A stretch of 64,000 nucleotides of DNA from contig CAYUQO010000022.1 of the NCBI GenBank assembly GCA_964446945.1, positions 5,155-69,154 on the forward strand. The letters run 5' to 3'. Positions 52,148 to 59,967 of the stretch are shown here, in pieces. The position numbers and the translations under genes are program-made. The notes under the pieces were generated by a model. The model had not been told where the DNA came from, searched no databases, and saw only the letters and a list, made by a program, of their open reading frames with translations. Every line of letters starts with the position of its first letter. The first letter of the stretch is position 1. Source of the stretch: CAIYRG01 sp964446945 (GTDB taxonomy: Bacteria > Pseudomonadota > Alphaproteobacteria > Micropepsales > Micropepsaceae).

Positions 52148-52815
52148 CGCCCGCGCTCCAACCCGCGCGCAAACAGCACGATACGCGCGGCATGGATCAC
52201 CAATGCCGCAACCGCCGTCGGAATCGCCCACAGCGACAATCGCAACGGATCGGCCGTGATGCCGTTCTGCGCCAGAAATGCCTTGATCAGAAGAATTGAT
52301 CCGATCGCGACAAAGATATCTTCGCCAAAAAATGCGCCGACATTGTCCGCCGCCGCGGCATGCGCCCGGATCGCGTCGCGCTCAGCGTCGGTCACTGTAC
52401 CCAGTCGTTTTTCCGCCGCCGCTTCGGCCATCGGTGCAATCAGCGGCCGGACCATTGTTGCCTGTCCGCCGAATCCCGACAGCCCAAGGGCCACAGATAC
52501 CTGCCGCACCAGAAGATAGAGGCACAGAATCGAGGCTACCGATGCGCCGCGGATTTTCAGGATCAATTCGCGGGCACGTTCCTGCAAACCGGCACTTTCC
52601 AGCGCCCCGATGGCAGGCAACACAAGCCAGGTCAGGCTGACATAGCGGTTTTCGTTGAATGCTTTGCCGAAGGCCGCAATTACCGCGGCGGGGTCAAGTC
52701 CTCCGGCGATACCGCTGACCAGCGCTGCCGCAATCACCACCAGCAGCGGATTTGCCCGTGCCGCAAATCCCAGCACGACAACCGCAACACCGGAAAGGGA
52801 CCATAGATGATTCAG
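52144..52815 (-). CDS. DUF969-family membrane protein, apparent CTG start
   Basis: A 223-residue inner-membrane protein. If read from CTG at 52815 it begins (M)NHLWSLSGVAVVVLGFAARANPLLVV, which fits the usual hydrophobic N-terminus of the family; a GTG at 52776 would cut off half of the first helix. GGAG lies 7 bases before the CTG, and CTGA overlaps the 5-oxoprolinase stop by four bases, the same geometry as ATGA junctions. Further motifs are NENRYVSLTWLVLPAIGALES and GFGGQATMVRPLI with HAAAADNVGAFFGEDIF. Partner of DUF979. Confidence 0.85.
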   Translation of the reverse strand: MNHLWSLSGVAVVVLGFAARANPLLVVIAAALVSGIAGGLDPAAVIAAFGKAFNENRYVSLTWLVLPAIGALESAGLQERARELILKIRGASVASILCLYLLVRQVSVALGLSGFGGQATMVRPLIAPMAEAAAEKRLGTVTDAERDAIRAHAAAADNVGAFFGEDIFVAIGSILLIKAFLAQNGITADPLRLSLWAIPTAVAALVIHAARIVLFARGLERGR

Positions 52816-55800
52816 CGCTTTGCTCCAAATCCACCACCGCCGGGCGTCTCAATGATAAATGTATCGCCCGCGCTCATCTCCACAGTTGCCGTCGCGCCGA
52901 GGATCTCAACTGATCCATCGCTCCGCAGCACCAGATTGCGCCCAGGCTTCGCGTCGGCACCTCCTTCCAGACCGAAGGGCACGACGCGGCGCCGGTTCGA
53001 CAGGATCGATGCCGTCATAGGCTTCAGAAATCGCAATTTGCGCACCGCGCCGTCGCCGCCGGAATGATGGCCCGCGCCGCCGGAATCTTCCCGTATTGCG
53101 AATTCATCCAGCACGACCGGGAAGCGCGTCTCCAGCACTTCGGGATCGGTCAGCCGTGTGTTCGTCATATGCGCATGCACCGCGCTGGTGCCGTCATGGT
53201 CCGGACCTGCACCCGAACCGCCGCACACCGTTTCATAATATTGCAGCGCGCCGTCGCCGAAGGTCAGATTGTTCATCGTGCCTTGCGCCGCCGCCTGCAC
53301 TTTCAGCGCAGCATAGAGCGCGTCCGTGATTGCCTGGCTGGTTTCGACATTGCCCGCCACCACGGCGGCCGGATAATGCGGATTGAGCATTGAACCATCG
53401 GGGACGATCAGATCGACCGGCCTGAGGCAGCCTTCATTGAGCGGGATCTCATGATCCATCAGTGTTCTCAGCACATACAGCACGGCGGCGCGGCACACCG
53501 ATAATGGCGCGTTGAAATTGTCGTTGAGCTGCGCACTTGTGCCGGTGAAATCGATGCGCATGGTTCGCGCCCTGCGGTCGACGGAAATCGCAACCCGGAT
53601 CACCGCGCCATTATCCATCTCGCAGGCGAAACTGCCGCTATTCAGCCGGCCGATCAGGCGCCGCACGGATTCCGCAGCGTTGTCCTGCACATGCCCCATA
53701 TAGGCGTGCACCACGCCTACGCCGTAACGGGTGATCAGATTGCGCAAGCCGGCGACGCCTTTGAAGCAAGCGGCAACCTGCGCCTTCAGATCGGAAATAT
53801 TCTGGTCCGGATTGCGGGCCGGATAGCGGCCGGACGCGAGCAGCGCGCGCATTTCGGGTTCGAGAAACCGGCCCTGATCGGCGAGAAGCACATTGTCGAG
53901 CAGCACGCCCTCTTCTTCGACCCGCCGGCTCACCGGGGGCATGGATCCCGGCGTCAAGCCGCCGATGTCTGAATGGTGGCCGCGCGCGGCGACATAGGCG
54001 ATAGGTTGAGAGCCGGAATCAAAGGCCGGCATGATGACGGTGACGTCGGGCAGATGCGATCCGCCGCGATACGGCGCGTTGAGGACGTAGACATCGCCCG
54101 GTCTGATCCCGCGGCCGTCACGATTTTCCCCCCGGGCCGCAATAATGGTGCGCACCGAATCGCCCATCGATCCGAGATGCACGGGGATATGCGGCGCATT
54201 GGCGATCAGGGCGCCATCCGGCGCAAACAGCGCGCATGAGAAATCCAGCCGCTCCTTGATGTTCACCGACGTCGCGGTGCTTTGCAGCGCCACGCCCATT
54301 TCTTCCGCGACCGCCATGAAGGCGTTGTTGAACAATTCGAGCAGGACCGGATCGGCCGCAGTCCCGGCGGCAACTTCGTTCGCGCGTGGACGTGTGCGCG
54401 TGAGAATCAAATTGCCGGCACGATCGGCCTCGGCGCGCCAGCCGGGCTCGACCACGGTTGTCGCGCTCCGCTCACGGATGATTGCTGGTCCGGTGACAAC
54501 ATCGCCGGCCGTGAGTGAATCGCGGTCGTGAACATCGACTGCGCAGTCCCGGCCCTCAAAATGGGCCTGCGCGCGCGCCGGGGCAGTGCCGTGCGTGGAC
54601 ATTTCACCACCCGGTCCTTCGGTATGGCCGCCGGCAAAACCGATGCCCTCCACCGATAGAGTCTGCACAATGATGCTGCGGTCCGAAACCGCAAAGCCAA
54701 AGCGCTCGTGATGGCGCGTCTCGAATTCCGCGCGCATTGCCTCCGATGTGCCCAGCGGCACACGGATGGCGCTGTCGACGCCGGCATAGCTCAGCTCCGC
54801 CGTCGCTTCGCATTCGACCCGGGTGAGCGGAACATCTTGGGCCGCAATGTCTTTGCGCACGTCGAAAGCGAGAGCGGCCGCGAGTTTCGCCAGATCGGCT
54901 TGGCCCAGCGGCCGGTTCACCGATTGCTCGCGGACTTTCCGCACCTCGGCAATTCCGATTCCATAGGCCGACAGCACGCCCGCCAGAGGATGAATCATAA
55001 TTCGCCCGATGCCGAGTTGGTCGGCGACCAGGCAGGCATGCTGCCCGGCGGCGCCACCAAACGCGGCCAGCACGTGGTGCGTGATATCGTGACCGCGCTC
55101 CAGCGAAATCTGCCGGATCGCTTTTGCCATATTGGCAACTGCGATCTGAATGAATCCTTCCGCCACTTCATGGGGTGTCACCGGTTTGCCGGTCGTCGCG
55201 GCCACTTCCGCCGACAGCTGCGCGAATTTTCTGCGCACCACCGCCTCGTCGATTGGCGCATCGCCACTTTGCCCGAACACACGCGGAAAAAATGACGCCT
55301 GCAATTTGCCGAGCGTCACATTGCAGTCGGTCACCGTCAGCGGACCTCCGCGCCCGTAACAGGCGGGGCCCGGTACTGCGCCTGCCGATTGCGGTCCGAC
55401 CCGAAATCGCATGCCATCGAATGTGCAGATCGAACCGCCCCCCGCGGCGATGGTGTGAATTTCCAGCATCGGCACATGCAGGCGCACTCCGCCCAGCATT
55501 GTCTCGCGTGTCCGCTCATATTGGCCTGAGAAATGCGACACGTCGGTCGAAGTGCCGCCCATATCGAAGCCGATGACGGAATCAAATCCCGCCTGCTGCG
55601 CCACGCGCGACATGCCGATCACTCCGCCCGCCGGCCCGGACAAAACAGCATCGCGGCCGCGGAAGGCATTCGCCTCGGACAATCCTCCCGAGGATTGCAT
55701 GAACAGCAGCCTGGTTTCGGAATCGAGATTTGCCCGCACGGTTTTCGCATACTCGCGCAACAGCGGCGTCAAATAGGCATCGAGCACCGTCGTATCGCCG

Positions 55801-56411
55801 CGCGGGATCAGCTTGATCAGCCGCGCGATGTCATGACTCACCGAGATTTGCAGGAATCCGATCTCACGCGCGATCTCCGCCACCCGGTTTTCATGCGCCG
55901 GAAATTGCCAGGCATGCAGCAGCACAACCGCGATGGCGCGAAAGCCGTCGTCATAAGCTGCCTGCAAAGCCTGACGTGTGGCGGACTCATTCAGGGGACG
56001 GATGATCTGCCCCCCGGGCCCCAGTCTTTCGTCGATCTCGATCGTGGCGGCATAAAGCGGCTCGGGCAGAATGATATGGCGCGCGAAAATTTTCGGCCGG
56101 CTCTGATATCCGATCTTCAGCGCATCGCGATGTCCACGGGTGATCGCCAGCAGCGTGCGTTCGCCCTTGCGCTCGAGCAGCGCATTGGTCGCAATCGTTG
56201 TGCCCATTTTGACCGCCGCAACCGGCCCTTCGCCATGGCGGCGCATCAGCTCGCGAATACCGGCGGTCGCGGCATCGCGATAGGCTTGCGGGTTTTCCGA
56301 CAGCAATTTGTGCGTCACCAGAGGCTGCCCGGGGCGCCAGCCGATGACATCGGTAAAGGTCCCGCCGCGGTCGATCCAGAATTCCCAGGCGGGTGGTGAT
56401 TGCTCACTCAT
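52812..56411 (-). CDS. oplAH: 5-oxoprolinase-type hydantoinase, HyuA-HyuB fusion
   Basis: A 1199-residue cytoplasmic enzyme expected to hydrolyse 5-oxoproline to glutamate with ATP. The N-terminal HyuA half (~1-690) has FWIDRGGTFTDVIGW, KMGTTIATNALLERKGE, SGPAGGVIGMSR, GFDMGGTSTDVSHF and AFGGAAGQHAC. The HyuB half (~700-1195) has NAFMAVAEEMGVALQSTATSVNIKERLDFSCALF, YRGGSHLPDVTVIMP and SGGAGHHSGGDGAVRKL. The order matches eukaryotic-type OplAH. ATG 56411 gives the conserved N-terminus. Related hydantoinases and acetophenone carboxylase subunits are alternatives, but the fused form favours 5-oxoprolinase. Confidence 0.87.
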   Translation of the reverse strand: MSEQSPPAWEFWIDRGGTFTDVIGWRPGQPLVTHKLLSENPQAYRDAATAGIRELMRRHGEGPVAAVKMGTTIATNALLERKGERTLLAITRGHRDALKIGYQSRPKIFARHIILPEPLYAATIEIDERLGPGGQIIRPLNESATRQALQAAYDDGFRAIAVVLLHAWQFPAHENRVAEIAREIGFLQISVSHDIARLIKLIPRGDTTVLDAYLTPLLREYAKTVRANLDSETRLLFMQSSGGLSEANAFRGRDAVLSGPAGGVIGMSRVAQQAGFDSVIGFDMGGTSTDVSHFSGQYERTRETMLGGVRLHVPMLEIHTIAAGGGSICTFDGMRFRVGPQSAGAVPGPACYGRGGPLTVTDCNVTLGKLQASFFPRVFGQSGDAPIDEAVVRRKFAQLSAEVAATTGKPVTPHEVAEGFIQIAVANMAKAIRQISLERGHDITHHVLAAFGGAAGQHACLVADQLGIGRIMIHPLAGVLSAYGIGIAEVRKVREQSVNRPLGQADLAKLAAALAFDVRKDIAAQDVPLTRVECEATAELSYAGVDSAIRVPLGTSEAMRAEFETRHHERFGFAVSDRSIIVQTLSVEGIGFAGGHTEGPGGEMSTHGTAPARAQAHFEGRDCAVDVHDRDSLTAGDVVTGPAIIRERSATTVVEPGWRAEADRAGNLILTRTRPRANEVAAGTAADPVLLELFNNAFMAVAEEMGVALQSTATSVNIKERLDFSCALFAPDGALIANAPHIPVHLGSMGDSVRTIIAARGENRDGRGIRPGDVYVLNAPYRGGSHLPDVTVIMPAFDSGSQPIAYVAARGHHSDIGGLTPGSMPPVSRRVEEEGVLLDNVLLADQGRFLEPEMRALLASGRYPARNPDQNISDLKAQVAACFKGVAGLRNLITRYGVGVVHAYMGHVQDNAAESVRRLIGRLNSGSFACEMDNGAVIRVAISVDRRARTMRIDFTGTSAQLNDNFNAPLSVCRAAVLYVLRTLMDHEIPLNEGCLRPVDLIVPDGSMLNPHYPAAVVAGNVETSQAITDALYAALKVQAAAQGTMNNLTFGDGALQYYETVCGGSGAGPDHDGTSAVHAHMTNTRLTDPEVLETRFPVVLDEFAIREDSGGAGHHSGGDGAVRKLRFLKPMTASILSNRRRVVPFGLEGGADAKPGRNLVLRSDGSVEILGATATVEMSAGDTFIIETPGGGGFGAKR

Positions 56412-56461
56412 GCGGGATTTGCGGCGGAAAACGGCGGTTGCCGGGTCAAATTGTCTCAAAA

Positions 56462-56518
56462 CCCAATGTAGCTGGGGAAAATCGCATCGCAATGCGATTT
56501 AAGCCCTATGACATTGGG
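56462..56518. promoter_or_regulatory. nested inverted repeats in the divergent HU/oplAH region
   Basis: CCCAATGT (56462-56469) pairs with ACATTGGG (56511-56518). Inside it, AAATCGCAT (56478-56486) pairs with ATGCGATTT (56492-56500). The nested symmetry lies between the divergent starts of oplAH (56411) and the HU gene (56570), where an operator or promoter structure is expected. Confidence 0.5.
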
Positions 56519-56569
56519 CGAATCGATTGTATGCCTGACTCGCGATTGATTCTTCAGGGGAAAAACCCG

Positions 56570-56896
56570 ATGGCCGAAACCGGCAACGCTACCTCCAAAT
56601 CCGCTCCCAAGGCGAAAGCAGAAACCATCAGCACCCGCCAGCTGGCACAGCAGCTCGCCGAAAAACACGAGCTCAGCAAAAAGCAGGCAAACGAGATCAT
56701 GGACGATCTCGCCGGTCTGATCACCAAGTCGCTCAAGAAAGGCGTCCGCATCCGTCTCAACGGACTCGGCATCCTTCAGGTGCGCAAGCGTCCGGCGCGT
56801 ATGGGCCGCAATCCCGCCACCGGCGAAGCGATCAAAATCAAGGCGAGCAAAAAAGTCGCCTTCCGGGCCGCCAAAGAACTCAAAGAATCGGTCTGA
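56570..56896 (+). CDS. HU/IHF-family DNA-binding protein with N-terminal extension
   Basis: A 108-residue nucleoid-type protein. An Ala/Lys/Ser-rich tail (TSKSAPKAKAE, ~1-18) precedes the fold: ISTRQLAQQLAEKHELSKKQANEIMDDLAGLITKSLKKGVRIRLNGLG, then the DNA-binding arm RKRPARMGRNPATGEAIKIKASKKVAFRAAKELK. GRNPATGE is the HU arm-tip signature. AGGGG precedes ATG 56570. The basic tail is not standard HU and may add DNA contacts. A strong hairpin follows the stop. Confidence 0.92.
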   Translation: MAETGNATSKSAPKAKAETISTRQLAQQLAEKHELSKKQANEIMDDLAGLITKSLKKGVRIRLNGLGILQVRKRPARMGRNPATGEAIKIKASKKVAFRAAKELKESV

Positions 56897-56909
56897 CGAT
56901 TACGCCGCA

Positions 56910-56937
56910 TTCCTCCCCCGTGCTTGCGGGGGAGGAA
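56910..56937. terminator. hairpin between convergent HU and GlcG-like genes
   Basis: TTCCTCCCCCG and CGGGGGAGGAA pair around TGCTTG, an 11-bp perfect stem, 13 bases after the HU stop and 10 bases from the converging gene end. No long T-run follows, but position and strength suggest bidirectional termination; the sequence also resembles the dispersed CTCCCC repeats. Confidence 0.55.
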
Positions 56938-56947
56938 GCGCGCGCAT

Positions 56948-57439
56948 TCACCTCTGCGCTGCCACCGGCTTCGGGATGACCGCGTCAATCCCGGCCTGAG
57001 CGCATTCTTCCTGCTTCTGTGCTCCGCCGACGCCGATCGCTCCAGCGACCTGCCCGTCGATCACGATCGGAAGCGCACCCTTCTTGGGAAAATCGCGGAT
57101 CCACAGCGATGCATCGTTCCGGTGCGTCTCGACATCCTGTTCGAGAGTCCCGGTCGAGCGCTGCCAATGCGCCGCAGTCTTGGCCTTTAAAACCGCGGTT
57201 TCCGCCTCGGTCGGGCCGCCGCCCTGCATCGCGTGAAAGTCGATCAGCACACCGGCAATATCGACCACCGCAACCGCGACATGGATGTTGTTCTTCTCCG
57301 CATAGGCGAGGCAGGCGTCCACCATCTTGCGCGCTGCCGCGGCGCTGACCTGTTTGCGGTCGATTGATATCGCCTGCCCATCGGCCGCCGATGCCAGAAC
57401 GCTGGCGCATAGCAGCATTGGAATGAAAATCTTCCGCAA
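56948..57439 (-). CDS. secreted GlcG/HbpS-family protein
   Basis: A 163-residue exported protein. Signal MRKIFIPMLLCASVLASAADG, then the GlcG/HbpS domain: AARKMVDACLAYAEKNNIHVAVAVVDIAGVLIDFHAMQGGGPTEAETAVLKAKTAAHW-type blocks and GALPIVIDGQVAGAIGVGGA. HbpS binds haem; many relatives have unknown ligands. The likely start is TTG at 57439, with GGAGGG seven bases upstream; the first ATG in frame would remove the basic part of the signal. It is divergent from the TonB-like gene. Confidence 0.83.
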   Translation of the reverse strand: MRKIFIPMLLCASVLASAADGQAISIDRKQVSAAAARKMVDACLAYAEKNNIHVAVAVVDIAGVLIDFHAMQGGGPTEAETAVLKAKTAAHWQRSTGTLEQDVETHRNDASLWIRDFPKKGALPIVIDGQVAGAIGVGGAQKQEECAQAGIDAVIPKPVAAQR

Positions 57440-57520
57440 AACTCGGCCCTCCTGTGTCTTTGCCGGCGCAGTATAGCCAAACGCCACGCCCACAGGAATT
57501 CTGCTAAATTCCCGAACGGA

Positions 57521-58249
57521 ATGAGCGCAATCCTCTCCGGGAGTGACAGTTCGGCGCGGCGTTGGGCGGTCGGCGCATCGTTCCTGCTGCATGCGGCCGT
57601 CCTCTTCATGCTGTTGCACCGGGTGATGCAGGATCAGACAGTGCCGAAATTCTTCCCGGTCGAACTGGTGCAGCTTGAGGATCGCACCACGACGCCCGTG
57701 GCGACAAAACCCGCCCCACCGCAGCAACAAACCGCTTCGGTCCGCCCGCAAACCCGAAGGGCCCCCCCGCCTCAGTCCATTCCGCTGCCGCACCTGGAAC
57801 AGACTCCCGCGGCGCCGGAGAAAGGCATTGAGCCGGTGCCGCAGCCGAAGGATGAATTGCAGAGCAGGCTCGAGTCATTCTCAAAGCTGACCATTCCCAG
57901 CCACAGCGCGGTGTCGGCTGATGGCGGCGGCGGGTCGGCGTACGGCCCATCGGGCTATGACCTGAAGGACTTCATCCGCGCCCAAGTCGAGCGCAAATGG
58001 AGTCTTGATCTTGATGCAGTCGAAGACCGCAAGGTCACGGTATTCATCCATGTGATATTGGCGCCTGACGGAGTGATCAAGAAGGCGGAAATCGTCAACG
58101 ATCGCCGCACCGATGCCGCCTATCATTCGCTTGCCATCAGCGCCCGGAACGCCGTGCTGCTGTCGTCACCCATCACGCTGCCCACCGGCACCCCGGCGAG
58201 CGCGCTGGACGTGGTTTTGAATCTCAGTCCCAAGGATACATTGAATTAA
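57521..58249 (+). CDS. TonB/TolA-like energy-transducer protein
   Basis: A 242-residue protein with a cytoplasmic N-terminus, one transmembrane helix (WAVGASFLLHAAVLFMLLHRV, ~15-35, with an intramembrane His as in TonB), a Pro/Gln-rich periplasmic linker (~60-110) and a C-terminal domain with VERKWSLDLDAVEDRKVTVFIHVILAPDGVIKKAEIVND. It would couple inner-membrane energy to an outer-membrane process. No exbB/exbD, tolQ/R or receptor gene is adjacent, so its partner is unknown. Confidence 0.72.
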   Translation: MSAILSGSDSSARRWAVGASFLLHAAVLFMLLHRVMQDQTVPKFFPVELVQLEDRTTTPVATKPAPPQQQTASVRPQTRRAPPPQSIPLPHLEQTPAAPEKGIEPVPQPKDELQSRLESFSKLTIPSHSAVSADGGGGSAYGPSGYDLKDFIRAQVERKWSLDLDAVEDRKVTVFIHVILAPDGVIKKAEIVNDRRTDAAYHSLAISARNAVLLSSPITLPTGTPASALDVVLNLSPKDTLN

Positions 58250-58388
58250 TCCAACGGTTACGCCCACGTCAGGGCGTTGTAAGTTTGATGTGTTAATACG
58301 GTTTTCAATTGGGGCCGTTAGTCCTCCCACAACCAGACCGGCCCCGCCCCCTGGGGCCTTCGCGCTGCACCTGCGGAGGCCCCACCCT

Positions 58389-59303
58389 TCACGGCAAGTC
58401 GCGCGCCAGGCGGAAACCCGACAGGGTGGAGTAATCATACTCCCCGGTGCTCCCGTTGCTCCCCACCCGTGCAGCGGACCGTACGAAGATCGGCAGATTG
58501 TCCCACGACCCGCCGCGGATCACATGCTTGTTGCAGTCGCCTGCGACCCTCCATGCGCTGCCGTCAATTGGCGCGCCGATATAGCTATCGTGCCAGCAGT
58601 CCGCCGTCCATTGCCAGGCATTGCCGAGCATCCCATACAGCCCGAAGGGATTGGGCGCGAAGCTCTCGACGTCGGCGAGCACATGATAATCATATTGGCT
58701 GCCACAGCCGTTGCAGTTGGCGTTGGCCTTGCCGAGTGCATCGCCCCACCAGCGTGAGGTTCTTGTGCCTCCCCGCGCGGCATATTCCCATTCTGCTTCC
58801 GTCGGCAGCCGATAGGGGCCTGTCGCGCCCGTCACGAGCCCCGGCCGCGCCTGCCGCACTTTGCGATTGAGCCAGGCGATATAGGCATCCGCATCGGCCC
58901 AGCTCAGGCATACCGCGGGCCAGTGCGGCGGCTCGCCGACATAGGGTGGTTGCGCGATTCCCTTGCCCGGCGAATGCCAGCCGAGGCCAAGCAGCGGATC
59001 GCAAGGTTGCGGCTGATATCCCGTGTCCTTCAGGAATGTCAGGAATTGTTCACTGGTGACATCGTATTTGCCGAGTGCAAAGGGGCGTATACTGACGGCA
59101 TGCTGGGGCCCTTCCGAATCGAATCGCCCCACTTCCCCGGAGGGACTGCCCATGGCGAAGCTGCCGCCTGGAATGGCCATCATGACCGGGCAGTCACTGC
59201 ATTCCGTGAACTCGCGATCGTTGGTTGCAGAAGTTCCGGCGGCAGCGGAAACTGCAATAAATGCGGGCAATATCGCAGCAATCGCAAAGTTCCCGGGTTT
59301 CAT
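58389..59303 (-). CDS. secreted SUMF1/FGE-fold protein, second copy
   Basis: About 304 residues if read from the Met at residue 5 of the frame. It shares the layout of the protein at 46593: signal, FTECSDCPVMMAIPGGSFAMGSP, YDVTSEQFLTFL, AVCLSWADADAYIAWLN, YRLPTEAEWEYAARGGT, NPFGLYGMLGNAWQWTADCW and HVIRGGSWDNLP. The C-terminal SAARVGSNGSTGEYDYSTLSGFRLA also lacks the paired catalytic cysteines. It may bind or modify a ligand in the periplasm, but formylglycine generation is not supported. Confidence 0.82.
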   Translation of the reverse strand: MKPGNFAIAAILPAFIAVSAAAGTSATNDREFTECSDCPVMMAIPGGSFAMGSPSGEVGRFDSEGPQHAVSIRPFALGKYDVTSEQFLTFLKDTGYQPQPCDPLLGLGWHSPGKGIAQPPYVGEPPHWPAVCLSWADADAYIAWLNRKVRQARPGLVTGATGPYRLPTEAEWEYAARGGTRTSRWWGDALGKANANCNGCGSQYDYHVLADVESFAPNPFGLYGMLGNAWQWTADCWHDSYIGAPIDGSAWRVAGDCNKHVIRGGSWDNLPIFVRSAARVGSNGSTGEYDYSTLSGFRLARDLP

Positions 59304-59439
59304 GGAAGACCGCATCGCAAGTCAAAGTAAGTTGAGTTTCAAATGCCGGCAACTGTGAGAGAATAGGTCGACCGGCGGATTGCTCCTTTTCCCCGGCGTC
59401 TCTATCTTGCGGCAACCAATAAAAAACAGGGCTGGAAGA

Positions 59440-59964
59440 TTGAATCCCAAATCATCACTGCTCCCCGGCGCCGCCCGCGCTAATGTTTGGTTGCGCAACT
59501 GTACGCCAGCGGCCGCTTTGGCCTTGGCCGCGTCTATCTCCGCTCCCGCGCTCGCTGCCGGACCGGCCGGTGAATGGTGGGTCCACGACAAACAGGCACG
59601 CATCCAGATCGTCGATTGCGATGGCGCCATGTGGGGCGTGATCTCATGGGAAGCGATGCCGGGCAAAGATACTCATAATCCCGATCCGGCCAAGCGCGAC
59701 CGGGCCATGCTGGGCGTGCCGATCATTCTTGGCATGAAGGCCAAGGGCGAGAATGAGTGGTCGGGCTCGATTTACAATTCCGCTTTTGGACAAACTGTCC
59801 CCGGTACGATTGCGCTGCACTCGGACGATACGCTGCGCATCACCGGATGCGTGCTTGGCCTGCTCTGCGGCGGAGAAAACTGGACCCGCGTCGAACCCAC
59901 GGCGGCTGCCCAGCCGGCGAAGAAGGACGAAGCGATCTGCAAATCAGTCTCCGCGGCGGGCTAA
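59440..59964 (+). CDS. secreted DUF2147-family protein
   Basis: A 174-residue exported protein with a signal (NCTPAAALALAASISAPALAAGP). The DUF2147 domain reads GEWWVHDKQARIQIVDCDGAMWGVISW, DPAKRDRAMLGVPIILGMK and SGSIYNSAFGQTVPGTI. It is a small beta-barrel-like fold, function unknown. The start is a TTG at 59440 with GGAAGA upstream, or a TTG at 59380; no ATG is available. It ends 3 bases before hpnN, so the two are probably co-transcribed and may act together in envelope lipid handling. Confidence 0.8.
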   Translation: MNPKSSLLPGAARANVWLRNCTPAAALALAASISAPALAAGPAGEWWVHDKQARIQIVDCDGAMWGVISWEAMPGKDTHNPDPAKRDRAMLGVPIILGMKAKGENEWSGSIYNSAFGQTVPGTIALHSDDTLRITGCVLGLLCGGENWTRVEPTAAAQPAKKDEAICKSVSAAG

Positions 59965-59967
59965 AGC

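Noticed and set aside
52144..52776. GTG at 52776 as the DUF969 start
   Set aside because: It would cut the first membrane helix, and no ribosome binding site precedes it at normal spacing; the CTG at 52815 has both GGAG and the overlap geometry.
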